Assembly: GCF_001281525.1 (NCBI RefSeq)
Contig: NZ_LGCI01000010.1
Span: 288,489 to 352,488, forward strand
Reading direction: 5' to 3'
Length of the DNA stretch: 64,000 nucleotides
From: Lysinibacillus macroides
GTDB taxonomy: Bacteria; Bacillota; Bacilli; Bacillales_A; Planococcaceae
The notes under the pieces are model-generated. The model did no database searches and was not told the origin of the DNA. It saw nothing but the letters and a program-made list of their open reading frames with translations. Positions 34,682 to 44,547 of this stretch are shown here, piece by piece. Position 1 is the stretch's first letter, and each line of letters starts with the position of its first letter. A program made the position numbers and the translations under genes.

Positions 34682-36493
34682 ATGGATGTTTTACCATTAC
34701 GCAAAGATGTGGCAGTAGAGGAAACATGGGATTTAACCCATTTATTAAAAAATGATGCTGATTTTGACCCACTGCTTGCACAGCTTGTAGAGGATGCACT
34801 TCAGTTTGAGCAACAGTTTCAAGGAACAATTATAGATGCACAGCAGGTAATTGCTGTACTAACAGCCTTTGAAGAGCTCTATAAAAGCATTGTTCCTATT
34901 GGCACATATGCTAGCTTAAATCTTCAAGTAGACCGTACAGACGATAAAGCACAAATGCGTGCCGCTAAGTATAGCTCAGCCATCAGTAAAATTAGTAGTG
35001 CAATCGCTTTTGTTCGCAGTGAGCTACTTGCCTTAGATGAAGCCATTTTACAGGAAGCCGCAGCAGTAAACCCGCTATATCAGCACTATATTGCAGAGCT
35101 TTTAAAATACAAGCCTTATCAACTACACCCTGAGGTGGAAAAAGCACTTGCCGCCTTTAGTGCGACATTTAATGCGCCATATGAAACCTATAACACAACC
35201 AAATTAGTCGATATGAACTTTGGGGAATTTGAAGTCAATGGCGAAAAGCATCCACTTAGCTTCGTACTCTTTGAAAATGACTGGGAATTTGAAGCTAACA
35301 TAGATGTACGTCGTGCTGCATTTGAGGCCTTTTCAAGCAAGCTGCGTGATTATCAGCATACAACAGCACAAGTCTATAACACACATATCCAGCAGGAGAA
35401 AACAATGGCGGATTTACGTGGCTTTGATTCCGTTATTGATTATTTATTATTGAATCAAGATGTGGACCGTTCACTTTATAATCGTCAAATAGATTTGATT
35501 ACAACAGAGCTTGCACCACATATGCGTCGCTATGCAAAATTAATTCAACAAGCCAATGGCATTGACCAAATGACATTTGCCGACTTAAAAATTGCGCTTG
35601 ACCCTGACTATGATCCACACGTATCAATGGCAGAGGCAAAGGAATATGTAGAGAAGGCATTAGCTGTTATGGGAGAGGATTATAACCGTTTAATGGATAG
35701 AGCCTTTGCTGAGCGCTGGATTGATTATGCCCCAAACAAAGGGAAATCAACGGGTGCCTTTTGTTCAAGTCCATATGGCAGTCATCCTTATATTTTAATA
35801 TCATGGAATGAGCGTATGAATGAGGTCTTTACGCTGATTCATGAGCTGGGTCATGCAGGGCATTTTGCGAATGCACATGCCCATCAATCCTACTTTAATA
35901 GCCGCCCTTCTTTGTATTTTATTGAAGCGCCATCTACGATGAATGAAATGCTGCTGGCCAATTATTTATTAGCGCATCATGATGATATACGCTTTAAACG
36001 TTGGGTTATTTCGAATATTGTATCGAAAACGTATTATCATAACTTTGTTACACATTTACTAGAGGCTGCCTATCAACGAAAAGTTTATGAATTGATTGAT
36101 GCTGGAGAGGCTGTCAATGCCAATAGTTTAAATCAATTAAAACGTTCTGTCCTTGAAGGTTTCTGGGGTGATGCAGTCGATATTTCTGCGGGTGCTGAGC
36201 TTACATGGATGCGTCAGCCGCACTATTATATGGGGCTGTATCCATACACATATAGCGCTGGCTTAACAATTTCTACACAGGTGTCTCAGCGTATTTTACA
36301 AGAAGGTGATATAGCTGTACAAGAATGGTTAGCCGTGTTACAGGCTGGTGGCACAAAATCACCTGTAGAATTAGCGCAAATGGCAGGTGTGGATATTACA
36401 ACAGACCAGCCATTAAAAGATACCATTGCTTATATTGGCCATTTAATTGATGAGCTTGAACGACTAACACTTGAAATTGAAGCTGCCCAATAA
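34682..36493 (+). CDS. pepF: oligoendopeptidase F (M3 family)
   Basis: 603 residues, usual length. Zinc site HELGH at residues 387-391 (ligand His residues and catalytic Glu), with the third ligand in the following EAPSTMNEML stretch. Cytoplasmic zinc peptidase degrading short peptides. AAGGGG lies 9 nt before the ATG; a TATAAT at 34644-34649 could be the -10 box. Confidence 0.95.
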   Translation: MDVLPLRKDVAVEETWDLTHLLKNDADFDPLLAQLVEDALQFEQQFQGTIIDAQQVIAVLTAFEELYKSIVPIGTYASLNLQVDRTDDKAQMRAAKYSSAISKISSAIAFVRSELLALDEAILQEAAAVNPLYQHYIAELLKYKPYQLHPEVEKALAAFSATFNAPYETYNTTKLVDMNFGEFEVNGEKHPLSFVLFENDWEFEANIDVRRAAFEAFSSKLRDYQHTTAQVYNTHIQQEKTMADLRGFDSVIDYLLLNQDVDRSLYNRQIDLITTELAPHMRRYAKLIQQANGIDQMTFADLKIALDPDYDPHVSMAEAKEYVEKALAVMGEDYNRLMDRAFAERWIDYAPNKGKSTGAFCSSPYGSHPYILISWNERMNEVFTLIHELGHAGHFANAHAHQSYFNSRPSLYFIEAPSTMNEMLLANYLLAHHDDIRFKRWVISNIVSKTYYHNFVTHLLEAAYQRKVYELIDAGEAVNANSLNQLKRSVLEGFWGDAVDISAGAELTWMRQPHYYMGLYPYTYSAGLTISTQVSQRILQEGDIAVQEWLAVLQAGGTKSPVELAQMAGVDITTDQPLKDTIAYIGHLIDELERLTLEIEAAQ

Positions 36494-36496
36494 TTG

Positions 36497-36538
36497 AAAA
36501 CGATGCTGTGCCTAATTGCGCAGCTCGTTTTCTTTTTT
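36497..36538 (+). terminator. terminator of pepF
   Basis: AAAACGA and GCTGTGC pair with GCGCAGC and TCGTTTT, followed by a T tract. Confidence 0.75.
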
Positions 36539-36711
36539 AGTTCTAAGTAGAAAACGCAGTACATATACTAGAATTAGGGCGTCCCACTATGTTTTTAGAT
36601 ATTTCAAAATAGACAATCATTTTTCTTCACACAAAAGTACCGTTATTATTAAGAGTGCGCAAATTATTTAGCAATAGTTGATTAACAATTTTCAAAGGAA
36701 GTGTTCTAATT

Positions 36712-37695
36712 ATGGTAAAACGTAATGATCCATGCCCATGCGGTAGCGGCAAAAAATATAAAAAATGTTGTGAAGGCAAACAACAAGTAACAGTAGAAGC
36801 TGTACAGGTTGAAGAATTAGAGCGTGTGTTACAAACATTTTATTTAGAATACCCTGAGCGTAAAGATGTTCGTGCTTATATCGAGCATGCGGGCACATGG
36901 CAGCCTAAATTAGAGAGTGTTCTACAGCGTGAGCTCATTGAAGCCATTGCACTAGACGACTTTTTCTTCCATCAAGAGCCCTCTATTTGGAAGGGCTATT
37001 TAAAGAAAACAAAGAAAAAGGCGGTAAGACCTTCTACTGTCAAAGTGCTAGAAAATTGGTCTCAGCCAACGCTCTTTATTGGTATGGTGTCTGCTGTTGA
37101 GGAAAAATATTTTAAAGCTACACATTTGTTGACAAATGAGGAGCTATATATTCGTCGTGAAAATGATAAACCGATTCCTGAAGGTATGCATGTCTTTGCC
37201 TTTATTTTACCTGATGGAACAGCAACATCGACACACTACTTAGCTGTGTCTACACTGATTTTCTTCCCAGAGGATCACACGAAAGTATTTGAGGAATTTA
37301 AGAAAAACTTTGAGGCATCTAACAAGAAGGTAAACATATTCTTAAAAGATGAGCATCTAACGTTCTGGGAGCTACTTGTTTCGAATGGTTATAAAGGAGA
37401 GGAATTCACGAACTTTGAAAGCAATGTGCTAGCACAGGTAAAGGATTTCTTAGAGCAAAATCAGCGTGAAACAGCACCAATGCTGGAGCTTTTAGAGGAT
37501 TATCTAATCGAGGGACAGCCTTCTGCTCGTAAAGAGGCTGCTATTGCTGCTGGTGCTATTCGCTATGGTCAGGAAAAAGAGCTCTTTGAATCTCTCTCAA
37601 TGACAGTAAAAGAAATTGCTGCGACATTCGAGATTTCTGCGGCTTCCCTGACAAAGTATTACCAAGATTTAAGTAGCTACGCTGCTACAAAATAA
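36712..37695 (+). CDS. SEC-C metal-binding domain protein
   Basis: 327 residues. An N-terminal SEC-C zinc motif (RNDPCPCGSGKKYKKCC; Cys8, Cys10, Cys19, Cys20), the module known from the SecA tail that binds zinc and ribosomes. The rest (residues 25-327) is a helical domain of unknown function. In B. subtilis-like genomes such proteins are probably ribosome-associated; here this is inference. Confidence 0.85.
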   Translation: MVKRNDPCPCGSGKKYKKCCEGKQQVTVEAVQVEELERVLQTFYLEYPERKDVRAYIEHAGTWQPKLESVLQRELIEAIALDDFFFHQEPSIWKGYLKKTKKKAVRPSTVKVLENWSQPTLFIGMVSAVEEKYFKATHLLTNEELYIRRENDKPIPEGMHVFAFILPDGTATSTHYLAVSTLIFFPEDHTKVFEEFKKNFEASNKKVNIFLKDEHLTFWELLVSNGYKGEEFTNFESNVLAQVKDFLEQNQRETAPMLELLEDYLIEGQPSARKEAAIAAGAIRYGQEKELFESLSMTVKEIAATFEISAASLTKYYQDLSSYAATK

Positions 37696-37706
37696 TGACC
37701 ATCTCA

Positions 37707-37742
37707 AAAAGCTACCTTTGCGCAATCACAAAGGTAGCTTTT
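37707..37742 (+). terminator. terminator of the SEC-C gene
   Basis: AAAAGCTACCTTTG pairs with CAAAGGTAGCTTTT, loop of 8. Confidence 0.85.
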
Positions 37743-37748
37743 ATAGGG

Positions 37749-37901
37749 TTATTTGAAAAATGCCCTGTTTACATGTTTTCTCTCAATCTTGCTATTTTTC
37801 AAGTACATATGCCCAATGATATTATCATCCTTCAACACTAGCATTTGCCATATATGTTGGTGGCAATACACGATTGTTGAATATGCCCCATCCCCATCAA
37901 T
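37749..37901 (-). pseudogene. possible C-terminal gene remnant
   Basis: An open frame of 50 codons without a start codon, reading protein-like sequence (IVYCHQHIWQMLVLKDDNII, then GHMYLKNSKIERK) to a stop. It lies just outside the IS231-like transposase, so the front of the gene may have been lost when the element inserted. Family not recognised. Confidence 0.3.
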
Positions 37902-37980
37902 CTAACAACGTAACTAGCTAGATTCGAATCGTTTCTTTCTGATAACTAACCAGTGCACGAAAAACAAGCATGCCAAATAA

Positions 37981-38011
37981 GCCTCGAAAAAAGCGTTTTT
38001 TTTCGCTAGGC
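37981..38011. terminator. hairpin at the end of the IS231-like transposase
   Basis: GCCT, CGAAAAAA pair with TTTTTTCG and AGGC; overlaps the stop codon and may insulate the element from neighbours. Confidence 0.5.
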
Positions 38012-39436
38012 AGCTTGTCTAGGCTTCACCGTCGTTTCATACACAACACCTAAAATATCAAAGACCGTCATCTTTTTAGCTCGATGACACTTCCGACCGT
38101 TCTTTGAGAGTAGCTGATACAAGCGATGCAAAATTTTTACCAGTTCTTCTGCACCGGCTGCCATCGCTCGGAAGAATAACGGAAAGTAATCTTTAATCAT
38201 ATAAATCGCCTTGTATTCACTCAGCTCCTGCTTTTTCTTTTCGAGCAGGAGCTGTCGCATTTGAAACATCGTCGAAGAACACAGGAGAATGGCAATGAGC
38301 TGTCCGTATAAATGGCATTCTAAGCGTTCTCTTTTCATCGTTTTACAGGCATGAATTTCAAAAAAAGACTTCCACGTTTTAAATAAAATTTCAATCTGCC
38401 AGCGAAGCGAATACAGGGCATGCACGTCCTTCGTTGGGACTTCTTTAGGTGATGTGTTCGTGATGTAGACGTTCATGCCCATTAAGCGTTTACTTTTCTC
38501 CTTCATGACAATGCCCTTCTTCTTTTCACGAATGGCTTGGTTTTTCAAGCGTGTTTGCGTTTGGTCGTCGGTTAAACGATGCATAATGACACGTGCTGGT
38601 AGCTTTTGATTTTGCCCAATGTAAGCCTCCTGAATTTCAATTGTTTCACCAGGCGTAAGTTCAGCCATCATTTGTGCCATATCGAGTTGAATATATTCGG
38701 TATGCTTTTTCAACGTCCCATTTTTGAACGTTTCTGGCGCAGGGTTCTTGATATAAATCCGTGTATTGAGCTTCAGCCGTGAGATATAGTACGCCTTTTT
38801 CTCATGAATGACCTGTAAGTCGCCTAAATCGAAGTAGCCAAGATCGCGCAGGCATACATCGCCGGCCTCGACCGTTTGAAGACAGATGGTTCCGTACGTT
38901 TTATCATTGTTTTTTCCTGGTCCAACATGTACGTTCAGAAATTGACCACTGAGTAAGTCGTATTCCAATTGGATTTTTACACCCGCCGTGTTACTACTGC
39001 CACCCGATCCTTGATACTCACGAGCGAACGCATCTGGCAGTTGAAACACGGTCGCATCTAAAATACGGATTCGCTTAAACCGAGACATCAAGGTGTCGGG
39101 GAGTGATTGGTTGGCACAGAGCTTTTGTGCAAGCAGCGTGCGAAAGACCTCTCTAAGATAAGCGACAGCTGCCTGGTTAAAGCGTTGATTCAAACCTTCT
39201 GCACTCATCAATACGCCAGTTGAAGCTTCTAGCCGACTACACAATTGTGTAAGGGATGTACTGCCAATTTCCTGACTCAACCAGACACAAAGGGCAATGA
39301 GTTCACTCGCTTGATACTTACTCGCGCGCTTTACAAAGCCAACGCGTTTCGCAATGTCTTTTAGCACGGTTGGAGATAAACACGCACGTAACTCTTGTGC
39401 AAAAAGATTCAGTTCATTGGATAGGATTCGATTCAT
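38006..39436 (-). CDS. IS231-type (IS4 family) transposase
   Basis: About 476 residues, the IS231 length. The N-terminus (NELNLFAQELRACLSPTVLK, then AKRVGFVKRASKYQASELIALCVWLSQ) and LYSLRWQIEILFKTWKSFF (the catalytic Glu region) match the group; DDE Asp residues are in ILDATVFQLP and LRDLGYFDL. ATG at 39436 is preferred to 39448. I could not define the terminal inverted repeats with confidence. It lies close to the end of the ketopantoate-reductase-like gene. Unlike the transposase at 13733, its codon use resembles the host. Confidence 0.9.
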   Translation of the reverse strand: MNRILSNELNLFAQELRACLSPTVLKDIAKRVGFVKRASKYQASELIALCVWLSQEIGSTSLTQLCSRLEASTGVLMSAEGLNQRFNQAAVAYLREVFRTLLAQKLCANQSLPDTLMSRFKRIRILDATVFQLPDAFAREYQGSGGSSNTAGVKIQLEYDLLSGQFLNVHVGPGKNNDKTYGTICLQTVEAGDVCLRDLGYFDLGDLQVIHEKKAYYISRLKLNTRIYIKNPAPETFKNGTLKKHTEYIQLDMAQMMAELTPGETIEIQEAYIGQNQKLPARVIMHRLTDDQTQTRLKNQAIREKKKGIVMKEKSKRLMGMNVYITNTSPKEVPTKDVHALYSLRWQIEILFKTWKSFFEIHACKTMKRERLECHLYGQLIAILLCSSTMFQMRQLLLEKKKQELSEYKAIYMIKDYFPLFFRAMAAGAEELVKILHRLYQLLSKNGRKCHRAKKMTVFDILGVVYETTVKPRQAA

Positions 39437-39516
39437 CAAAAACGCCATCCTTTCTTGTAAACTACTGCTGTTAAAGAAAGAATAACGTTTTTTTCATTTT
39501 TGGGGTATTGATGTGC

Positions 39517-40440
39517 TTAGCTTGATGGATATGTGGTTATGCCCCTTAATTCTGAAAAATGCTTAAGCTCCATGCCTGACTGTTGTCTTTTCATCTCAAA
39601 GCTATCAAAAAGTTCATTTGTTTCCTCCACAGTTGACTGCATCATGTCTAGTAAAGGCATTCGATAGAGTAAAGACATGCCGATTGTGAACAGTGTTGGA
39701 GAACGAACCAAGTTCTTTTGTAAAGCTGGTTTAATCTGATAGCCGCTCCTCTCAAGCATTTTATATAAATCTATTTGAGCCTTGGCAACAAGCTTCCATC
39801 CATGTTTATCTTTCACTAAGTCATTTACATTTGAAGCATGAATTTCTTGTAAAGCTGTCATCGTGACAATATTTACCGCATGTGTTAAGAGCCACTCCTC
39901 CATAGCTGACTTAACTTTTATGCTATAAAGCTTTGGGTTAATAATATTCTTTAATATATTGATTTCTTTTTGATGATTGGATAAAGAACCAATGAGCATA
40001 TGCCCTTTAAAAAATCGTAGCACATTGATGTCACCATTCATTCGTTTACCCCCAGTAAGTTGAAAGGCAAAGAGGATTTTTTTTGAAGAATCGTATTGGA
40101 GAATATCATGTTCCCATTTGTGCGTATCGATGTTGTTCCCTACTAATACAATATTTTTACTGATGTTCACCTTTACATCTTCTATAATCTCTGTTAAATC
40201 AGAGAACTTTGCGGTCACAAAAATAAAATCATAATAGGCTTCTCGTGGTAATGCTGAAATGACTGTTATTCGATCCTCCGTCTGCTTTCTTTGTAAATAA
40301 TGATTTAACCGTATGCCTTGTTCAGACAGCTCGTCATATCGGCTATTTCGAGCAAGCACATCCACTTGGTTGCCTGATCGATATAGGATATGAGCAAGAT
40401 AGCTTCCTTGCACACCCGCTCCATATATAAGTATTTTCAT
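39517..40440 (-). CDS. ketopantoate reductase family protein (PanE/ApbA-like)
   Basis: 307 residues: Rossmann motif GAGVQGSYLA at 7-16, then the ApbA C-terminal helical domain. The catalytic Lys of true PanE is expected near SAMEEWLLTHAVN (about residue 175), where KVKSAMEEW is seen. Many such proteins reduce other 2-keto acids, so pantothenate synthesis is only one possibility. Divergent from a TetR gene with a palindromic operator against its -10 box, so likely repressed by that TetR protein. Confidence 0.82.
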   Translation of the reverse strand: MKILIYGAGVQGSYLAHILYRSGNQVDVLARNSRYDELSEQGIRLNHYLQRKQTEDRITVISALPREAYYDFIFVTAKFSDLTEIIEDVKVNISKNIVLVGNNIDTHKWEHDILQYDSSKKILFAFQLTGGKRMNGDINVLRFFKGHMLIGSLSNHQKEINILKNIINPKLYSIKVKSAMEEWLLTHAVNIVTMTALQEIHASNVNDLVKDKHGWKLVAKAQIDLYKMLERSGYQIKPALQKNLVRSPTLFTIGMSLLYRMPLLDMMQSTVEETNELFDSFEMKRQQSGMELKHFSELRGITTYPSS

Positions 40441-40454
40441 AAGCTCCCTCCCTT

Positions 40455-40487
40455 TTTATAGACAGATGTTAATTTATGAACATCTGT
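40455..40487. promoter_or_regulatory. TetR operator overlapping the PanE-like promoter
   Basis: ACAGATGTT (40462-40470), 8 nt, AACATCTGT (40479-40487): perfect 9-bp arms. A -10 box TATAAA for the leftward gene lies at 40460-40455, one base from the palindrome, so binding would block RNA polymerase. Confidence 0.7.
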
Positions 40488-40590
40488 ATGTTACAATAGC
40501 ATTGCTTTATGGGAGGGACAATGATCGATTTCCAATAAATGACCATTAATAAACAAATCTAAAATATTGTATAGAAAGCAGGAAGATCGC

Positions 40591-41097
40591 ATGGATAGAA
40601 GAAAGAGAAAAACACAAAATGCCATCATGTCCACTTTCATGGAACTGATGGCAAAAAAAGATGTGGAAAAGATTTCAATTAGTGAAATAGCTGAAATGGC
40701 AGATGTGAGTAGAGGAACTTTTTATCTCCATTACATAGATAAATATGATTTACTTGAAAAGTGTATCGAAAGCTCTTTCAATGATTTAGAGCATGTATGC
40801 GAAACCGCCAATTCCTTTGATGAAAACATGTTTGAAGTAACCTTTGATTACTTCGATAAACAGAAAGATACACTGAAAATTATCTGGAAAGCTGATAAAG
40901 AACAATTTTTTAAGAGAAAACTATCTGCAAGAATATCGACAAACATTCAAAACGTTATGCCAAACATGGATGAGGTAGGGATTACTTTCATTACTGCAGG
41001 AGTTATTGGTGTCATTGATTATTGGTTTAACAATGAAAATATAGCCAAAGAAATACTATCTCAAAGGTTAAGGAATATTGTCAAAGCAACTGTTTAA
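40591..41097 (+). CDS. TetR/AcrR-family regulator
   Basis: 168 residues: N-terminal helix-turn-helix (ISISEIAEMADVSRGTFYLHY near residues 29-49) and a C-terminal ligand domain. ATG at 40591 with AGGAAG 7 nt upstream; a further upstream in-frame start at 40567 is less likely. Divergent from the PanE-like gene, with which it shares the operator at 40462-40487. Confidence 0.88.
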   Translation: MDRRKRKTQNAIMSTFMELMAKKDVEKISISEIAEMADVSRGTFYLHYIDKYDLLEKCIESSFNDLEHVCETANSFDENMFEVTFDYFDKQKDTLKIIWKADKEQFFKRKLSARISTNIQNVMPNMDEVGITFITAGVIGVIDYWFNNENIAKEILSQRLRNIVKATV

Positions 41098-41255
41098 TGA
41101 AGTAGAAAAAAGTTAATAAATGGGAGCTATAAATGGTGGAATCATTAAAAATAGAAATAGTATCAGTTCACTGTACTTTTTTATCTATCAATGTAGGGAT
41201 AGGACTGTGAGCCGTTCAAAATATCCCTTTTATTTGAATACAACGCTTAAATGGC

Positions 41256-41447
41256 TTATTTATGATAAACCTTTAAAAGCTCTTCTCCTAAAAACTGTAG
41301 CTTTTCACCAATTGAACAGGATTCGATACAGAAGCGATGAGCTCCTGGCTTTCCACGCTCTTTACGCAACTGCTGAATCACTAAACAATCTGCACAATAC
41401 GTGTCATGCAGTTCGTCGATATCCTTCATAACCGTCACTTTATCCAT
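41256..41447 (-). CDS. small zinc-finger protein
   Basis: 63 residues with a Cys/His pattern for zinc (YCADCLVIQQL; GAHRFCIESC) as in the YpeQ-type zinc-finger family. Convergent with TetR, divergent from the RNase H-like gene, as the related genes are neighbours in Bacillus. The frame runs to 41489, but DKVTVMKDIDEL is the usual start region; the ribosome-binding site is modest. Confidence 0.75.
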   Translation of the reverse strand: MDKVTVMKDIDELHDTYCADCLVIQQLRKERGKPGAHRFCIESCSIGEKLQFLGEELLKVYHK

Positions 41448-41607
41448 ATTGAACTCTCGCTCCTTTCCTAACATATGTTTAAAATTCACTTCTTTTTATT
41501 ATGAAGTGTTCATTTTGAACAAGCAACTATTTTATTTATTTTTTTCAACAATGCCCCTCCCCTTGTTGTACAATAACAGAGAAGTTAAATTGTAAAGTAG
41601 GGATAAT

Positions 41608-42000
41608 ATGTTAGAAGTGTATATCGATGCTGCAAGTGCAGGTAACCCTGGCCCAAGTGGTATTGGACTTTTTATTAAAGGTGAAGGCCACCATCTACAA
41701 ATAAGTGAGTATATCGGGCAGACGAACAACCATCTTGCTGAATTTACGGCTTTACTCCGTGGACTTGAAGAGGCACAAAAGCTAGGCTCCACATTTGTAT
41801 CCGTACGCTCTGATTCCAAAATCGTTGTTGCCTCTATGGAAAAAGAATATGTGAAAAACGAGGAATTTAAACCTTATCTCGAAAAAGCTTTAACGCTTGC
41901 CGCAAGCTTTGATTTATTTTTTATTAAATGGATACCAGAAGCACAAAATAAGGCGGCAGATGCCTTAGCACGCCAAGCTATTCACAACCAACATAAATAA
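41608..42000 (+). CDS. RNase H-like protein (YpdQ/YpeP type)
   Basis: 130 residues of the RNase HI fold with the four acidic catalytic residues: Asp7 (VYIDAAS), Glu45 (LAEFTALL), Asp69 (VRSDSK) and Asp118 (KAADALAR). Likely cuts RNA in RNA:DNA hybrids; some relatives with this short form lack activity in vivo. Monocistronic with a hairpin behind it. Confidence 0.88.
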   Translation: MLEVYIDAASAGNPGPSGIGLFIKGEGHHLQISEYIGQTNNHLAEFTALLRGLEEAQKLGSTFVSVRSDSKIVVASMEKEYVKNEEFKPYLEKALTLAASFDLFFIKWIPEAQNKAADALARQAIHNQHK

Positions 42001-42012
42001 GGAACAAACTGA

Positions 42013-42041
42013 GGCTGTCCTTTATAAACAGTCCCTTTTTT
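42013..42041 (+). terminator. terminator of the RNase H-like gene
   Basis: GGCTGT pairs with ACAGTC (one G-U), followed by CCTTTTTT. Confidence 0.6.
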
Positions 42042-42205
42042 CATGATTCCCTGTCATATTATTTTCAAAAAGCGCCGATAAATACATTTAATTTTCTGAC
42101 TACTCCTAGGCGATATTGACAATCCTGTAGCGTGGTGATAACCTTTTAACACATTAGTAATTTAGTGGATGAAAGCAACGTATTGTATTGAGGGGGAAAT
42201 AAACG

Positions 42206-43006
42206 ATGAAACGTATAGTAACTTTATGCATGATGCTAATGGCAGTGATTGTGTTAGCAGCATGCGGTACATCGAAAGAAAGTTCAACAGAGAAAGATCA
42301 ATCATCCTCTACTGACAAAGAAAAAATCATTGTTGGGATTGATGATAAATTTGCACCAATGGGCTTCCGTGATGAGAAAAACGACATTGTCGGCTTTGAT
42401 ATTGATTTAGCACGAGCAGCAGGAGAGCATATGGGCGTAGAAGTAGAGTTCCAGCCAATCGATTGGAAAACAAAAGAGGCAGAGCTGCTTAGTGGACGTA
42501 TTGATTTAATTTGGAATGGCTATACAATTACAGATGAGCGTAAAGAAAAGGTATTATTTACAAAGCCTTATCTCGAAAATGCGCAAGTGGTGGCAACAAA
42601 AGCAGATTCAAAGATGGCCCAGCTAAGTGATTTAGCAGGTAAAGAGATCGGGCTTCAATCCCTATCCTCTGCAGCAGATGCATTAAATAGTAACCCTATT
42701 CATAAAGAAGTAAAAAACATTACAGAATTTGCGGATAATGTGCTAGCTTTATCCGATTTAAAAACAGGCCGTGTGGATGCTGTTATTATTGACGCTGTGG
42801 TAGCAGAATATTATATGACACAACAGCCTGATACATTTAAGCTATTAGAAGAATCGCTTGCACCTGAGCAATATGGGATTGGTGTAAAGCCAGGCAATGA
42901 AGCATTGCTAGAAAAACTACAAGCCGCATTAGATAAAATGAATGAAGATGGTACGGCTGCTGACATTTCTACAAAATGGTTTGGTGAAGATAAAGTATTA
43001 AAATAA
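42206..43006 (+). CDS. amino-acid ABC transporter, substrate-binding lipoprotein
   Basis: 266 residues. Lipoprotein signal with lipobox VLAAC (Cys20), then a Ser/Lys-rich tether and a family 3 solute-binding domain (IIVGIDDKFAPMGFRDEK; GFDIDLARAAGE). First of three genes in the order binding protein, permease, ATPase. Polar amino acid or cystine is likely; the specificity cannot be read. Confidence 0.93.
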   Translation: MKRIVTLCMMLMAVIVLAACGTSKESSTEKDQSSSTDKEKIIVGIDDKFAPMGFRDEKNDIVGFDIDLARAAGEHMGVEVEFQPIDWKTKEAELLSGRIDLIWNGYTITDERKEKVLFTKPYLENAQVVATKADSKMAQLSDLAGKEIGLQSLSSAADALNSNPIHKEVKNITEFADNVLALSDLKTGRVDAVIIDAVVAEYYMTQQPDTFKLLEESLAPEQYGIGVKPGNEALLEKLQAALDKMNEDGTAADISTKWFGEDKVLK

Positions 43007-43068
43007 TGATAGGATTTTAGTAAGAGTTTCCTTTGTGAAGCTCTTACTCTTTTTGGAGGGACATTGTT

Positions 43069-43725
43069 ATGGCGGATTACTGGCAAACTATGATATTGCC
43101 GATGCTAGAAGGCGCGAAAATGACTGTCTTACTGTTTATTATCGCAATTCTAGTATCCATTCCATTCGGCTTTTTACTCACACTCGCAGTAAAAAGTCGT
43201 ATTAAACCACTTTCTTGGCTTGCACATACATACATTTACATCATGCGTGGTACACCGCTATTACTACAATTATTATTAATTTGCTTCGGTTTACCGATGC
43301 TGCCAGTAATCGGCGAGTATTTAGTGCTTGATCGCTTTGTGGCCGCTTGCCTTGGCTTTATTTTAAATTACGCTGCCTATTTTGCCGAAATTTTTCGTGG
43401 TGGACTTCTTGCGATTGATAAAGGACAGTATGAGGCAGCCCAAGTTCTTGGCTTATCAAAATGGCACACAACAACACGTGTTATTTTGCCACAAATGTTT
43501 CGCGTAGCATTGCCAGCATTATCAAATGAATCGGTGACATTAATTAAGGATACGGCTCTTCTCTATGCGGTCGCTGTGCCAGAGCTACTACATTTTGCGC
43601 AAACAGCCGTCAATCGCGACTTTACGATTACGCCATTCTTTATTGCTGGAGCTATTTATTTATTGATGACACTTGTGTTAACAGTGTTCTTTAAATGGCT
43701 GGAAAAACGCTTTAAATTTGAATAG
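43069..43725 (+). CDS. amino-acid ABC transporter, permease
   Basis: 218 residues, about five membrane helices; the His/Glu/Gln permease signature is seen ([14 protein letters not shown] near 57-70) and the cytoplasmic EAA loop ([13 protein letters not shown] near 125-137). Second gene of the operon; GGAGGG precedes the ATG. Confidence 0.95.
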   Translation: MADYWQTMILPMLEGAKMTVLLFIIAILVSIPFGFLLTLAVKSRIKPLSWLAHTYIYIMRGTPLLLQLLLICFGLPMLPVIGEYLVLDRFVAACLGFILNYAAYFAEIFRGGLLAIDKGQYEAAQVLGLSKWHTTTRVILPQMFRVALPALSNESVTLIKDTALLYAVAVPELLHFAQTAVNRDFTITPFFIAGAIYLLMTLVLTVFFKWLEKRFKFE

Positions 43726-43736
43726 AGGTGATACAT

Positions 43737-44483
43737 ATGGCATTGATAGAAGTAACAAACTTAAAGAAAGCCTTTGATCAGGTAGAGGTTCTTAAACAAA
43801 TTACATTTACAGTGGAGAAAAATGATGTCATTGCTGTTATCGGTCCCTCTGGATCAGGCAAAAGCACAATGCTACGAAGCTTAATTCATTTGGAAGAAAT
43901 CAATGGTGGCAGTATTTTAGTGGATGGCGATTATCTTGTGCAAGATGGGGTCTATGCAAAGTCACAGGACATTAAAGCCCTAACGGCGAAAATGGGCATG
44001 GTCTTTCAACACTTTAACCTGTTCCCTCATTTAACAGTTCAGCAAAACCTTGAAATGGCGCCTCGTCTATTAAAAACGGAATCAGTTGAAGCCATTTCGA
44101 GTCGCTGCCATGACTTATTAAAGAAAACAGGACTTGCTGATAAAGCGGCGGCTTACCCTGCCAATCTATCAGGCGGTCAAAAGCAGCGTGTAGCGATCGC
44201 CCGTGCATTAATGATGAATCCACAAATTTTATTATTTGATGAGCCAACCTCCGCCCTTGACCCTGAGCTTACAGGTGAGGTCTTAAAGGTCATGAAAAAC
44301 CTAGCAGAAGATCATATGACGATGATTGTTGTTACGCATGAAATGGGCTTTGCACGAGAGGTAGCAAATAAGGTGGTCTTTATGGATGGTGGTCAAATTA
44401 TTGAATCTGATCATCCAGATAACTTCTTTACAAACCCTCAAAACGATCGTACAAAAGCGTTTTTACAAAAGAATCTTAACTAA
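43737..44483 (+). CDS. amino-acid ABC transporter, ATPase
   Basis: 248 residues. Walker [10 protein letters not shown], signature NLSGGQKQR, Walker [13 protein letters not shown] and switch His in [11 protein letters not shown] at 43737 with GAGGTG 7 nt upstream; GTG at 43728 overlaps that site. Separated from the permease stop by about 11 bp. Confidence 0.96.
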   Translation: MALIEVTNLKKAFDQVEVLKQITFTVEKNDVIAVIGPSGSGKSTMLRSLIHLEEINGGSILVDGDYLVQDGVYAKSQDIKALTAKMGMVFQHFNLFPHLTVQQNLEMAPRLLKTESVEAISSRCHDLLKKTGLADKAAAYPANLSGGQKQRVAIARALMMNPQILLFDEPTSALDPELTGEVLKVMKNLAEDHMTMIVVTHEMGFAREVANKVVFMDGGQIIESDHPDNFFTNPQNDRTKAFLQKNLN

Positions 44484-44507
44484 GTTTGCTCTCTTTTTAT
44501 ATAGTTA

Positions 44508-44541
44508 AAAGGAATAGGACACGCATGTATCCTATTCCTTT
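44508..44541. terminator. bidirectional terminator, ABC operon and histidine kinase
   Basis: AAAGGAATAGGA pairs perfectly with TCCTATTCCTTT, loop of 10. Confidence 0.8.
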
Positions 44542-44547
44542 ATTACA

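Noticed and set aside
36672-36688. Another IS4-type inverted-repeat relic (AGTTGATTAACAA)
   Set aside because: Only a short 13-bp partial match in the leader of the SEC-C gene; chance is likely in AT-rich DNA.
37960-39515. Precise ends of the IS231-like element
   Set aside because: Candidate terminal repeats near 37968 and 39512 agree too poorly to claim boundaries.
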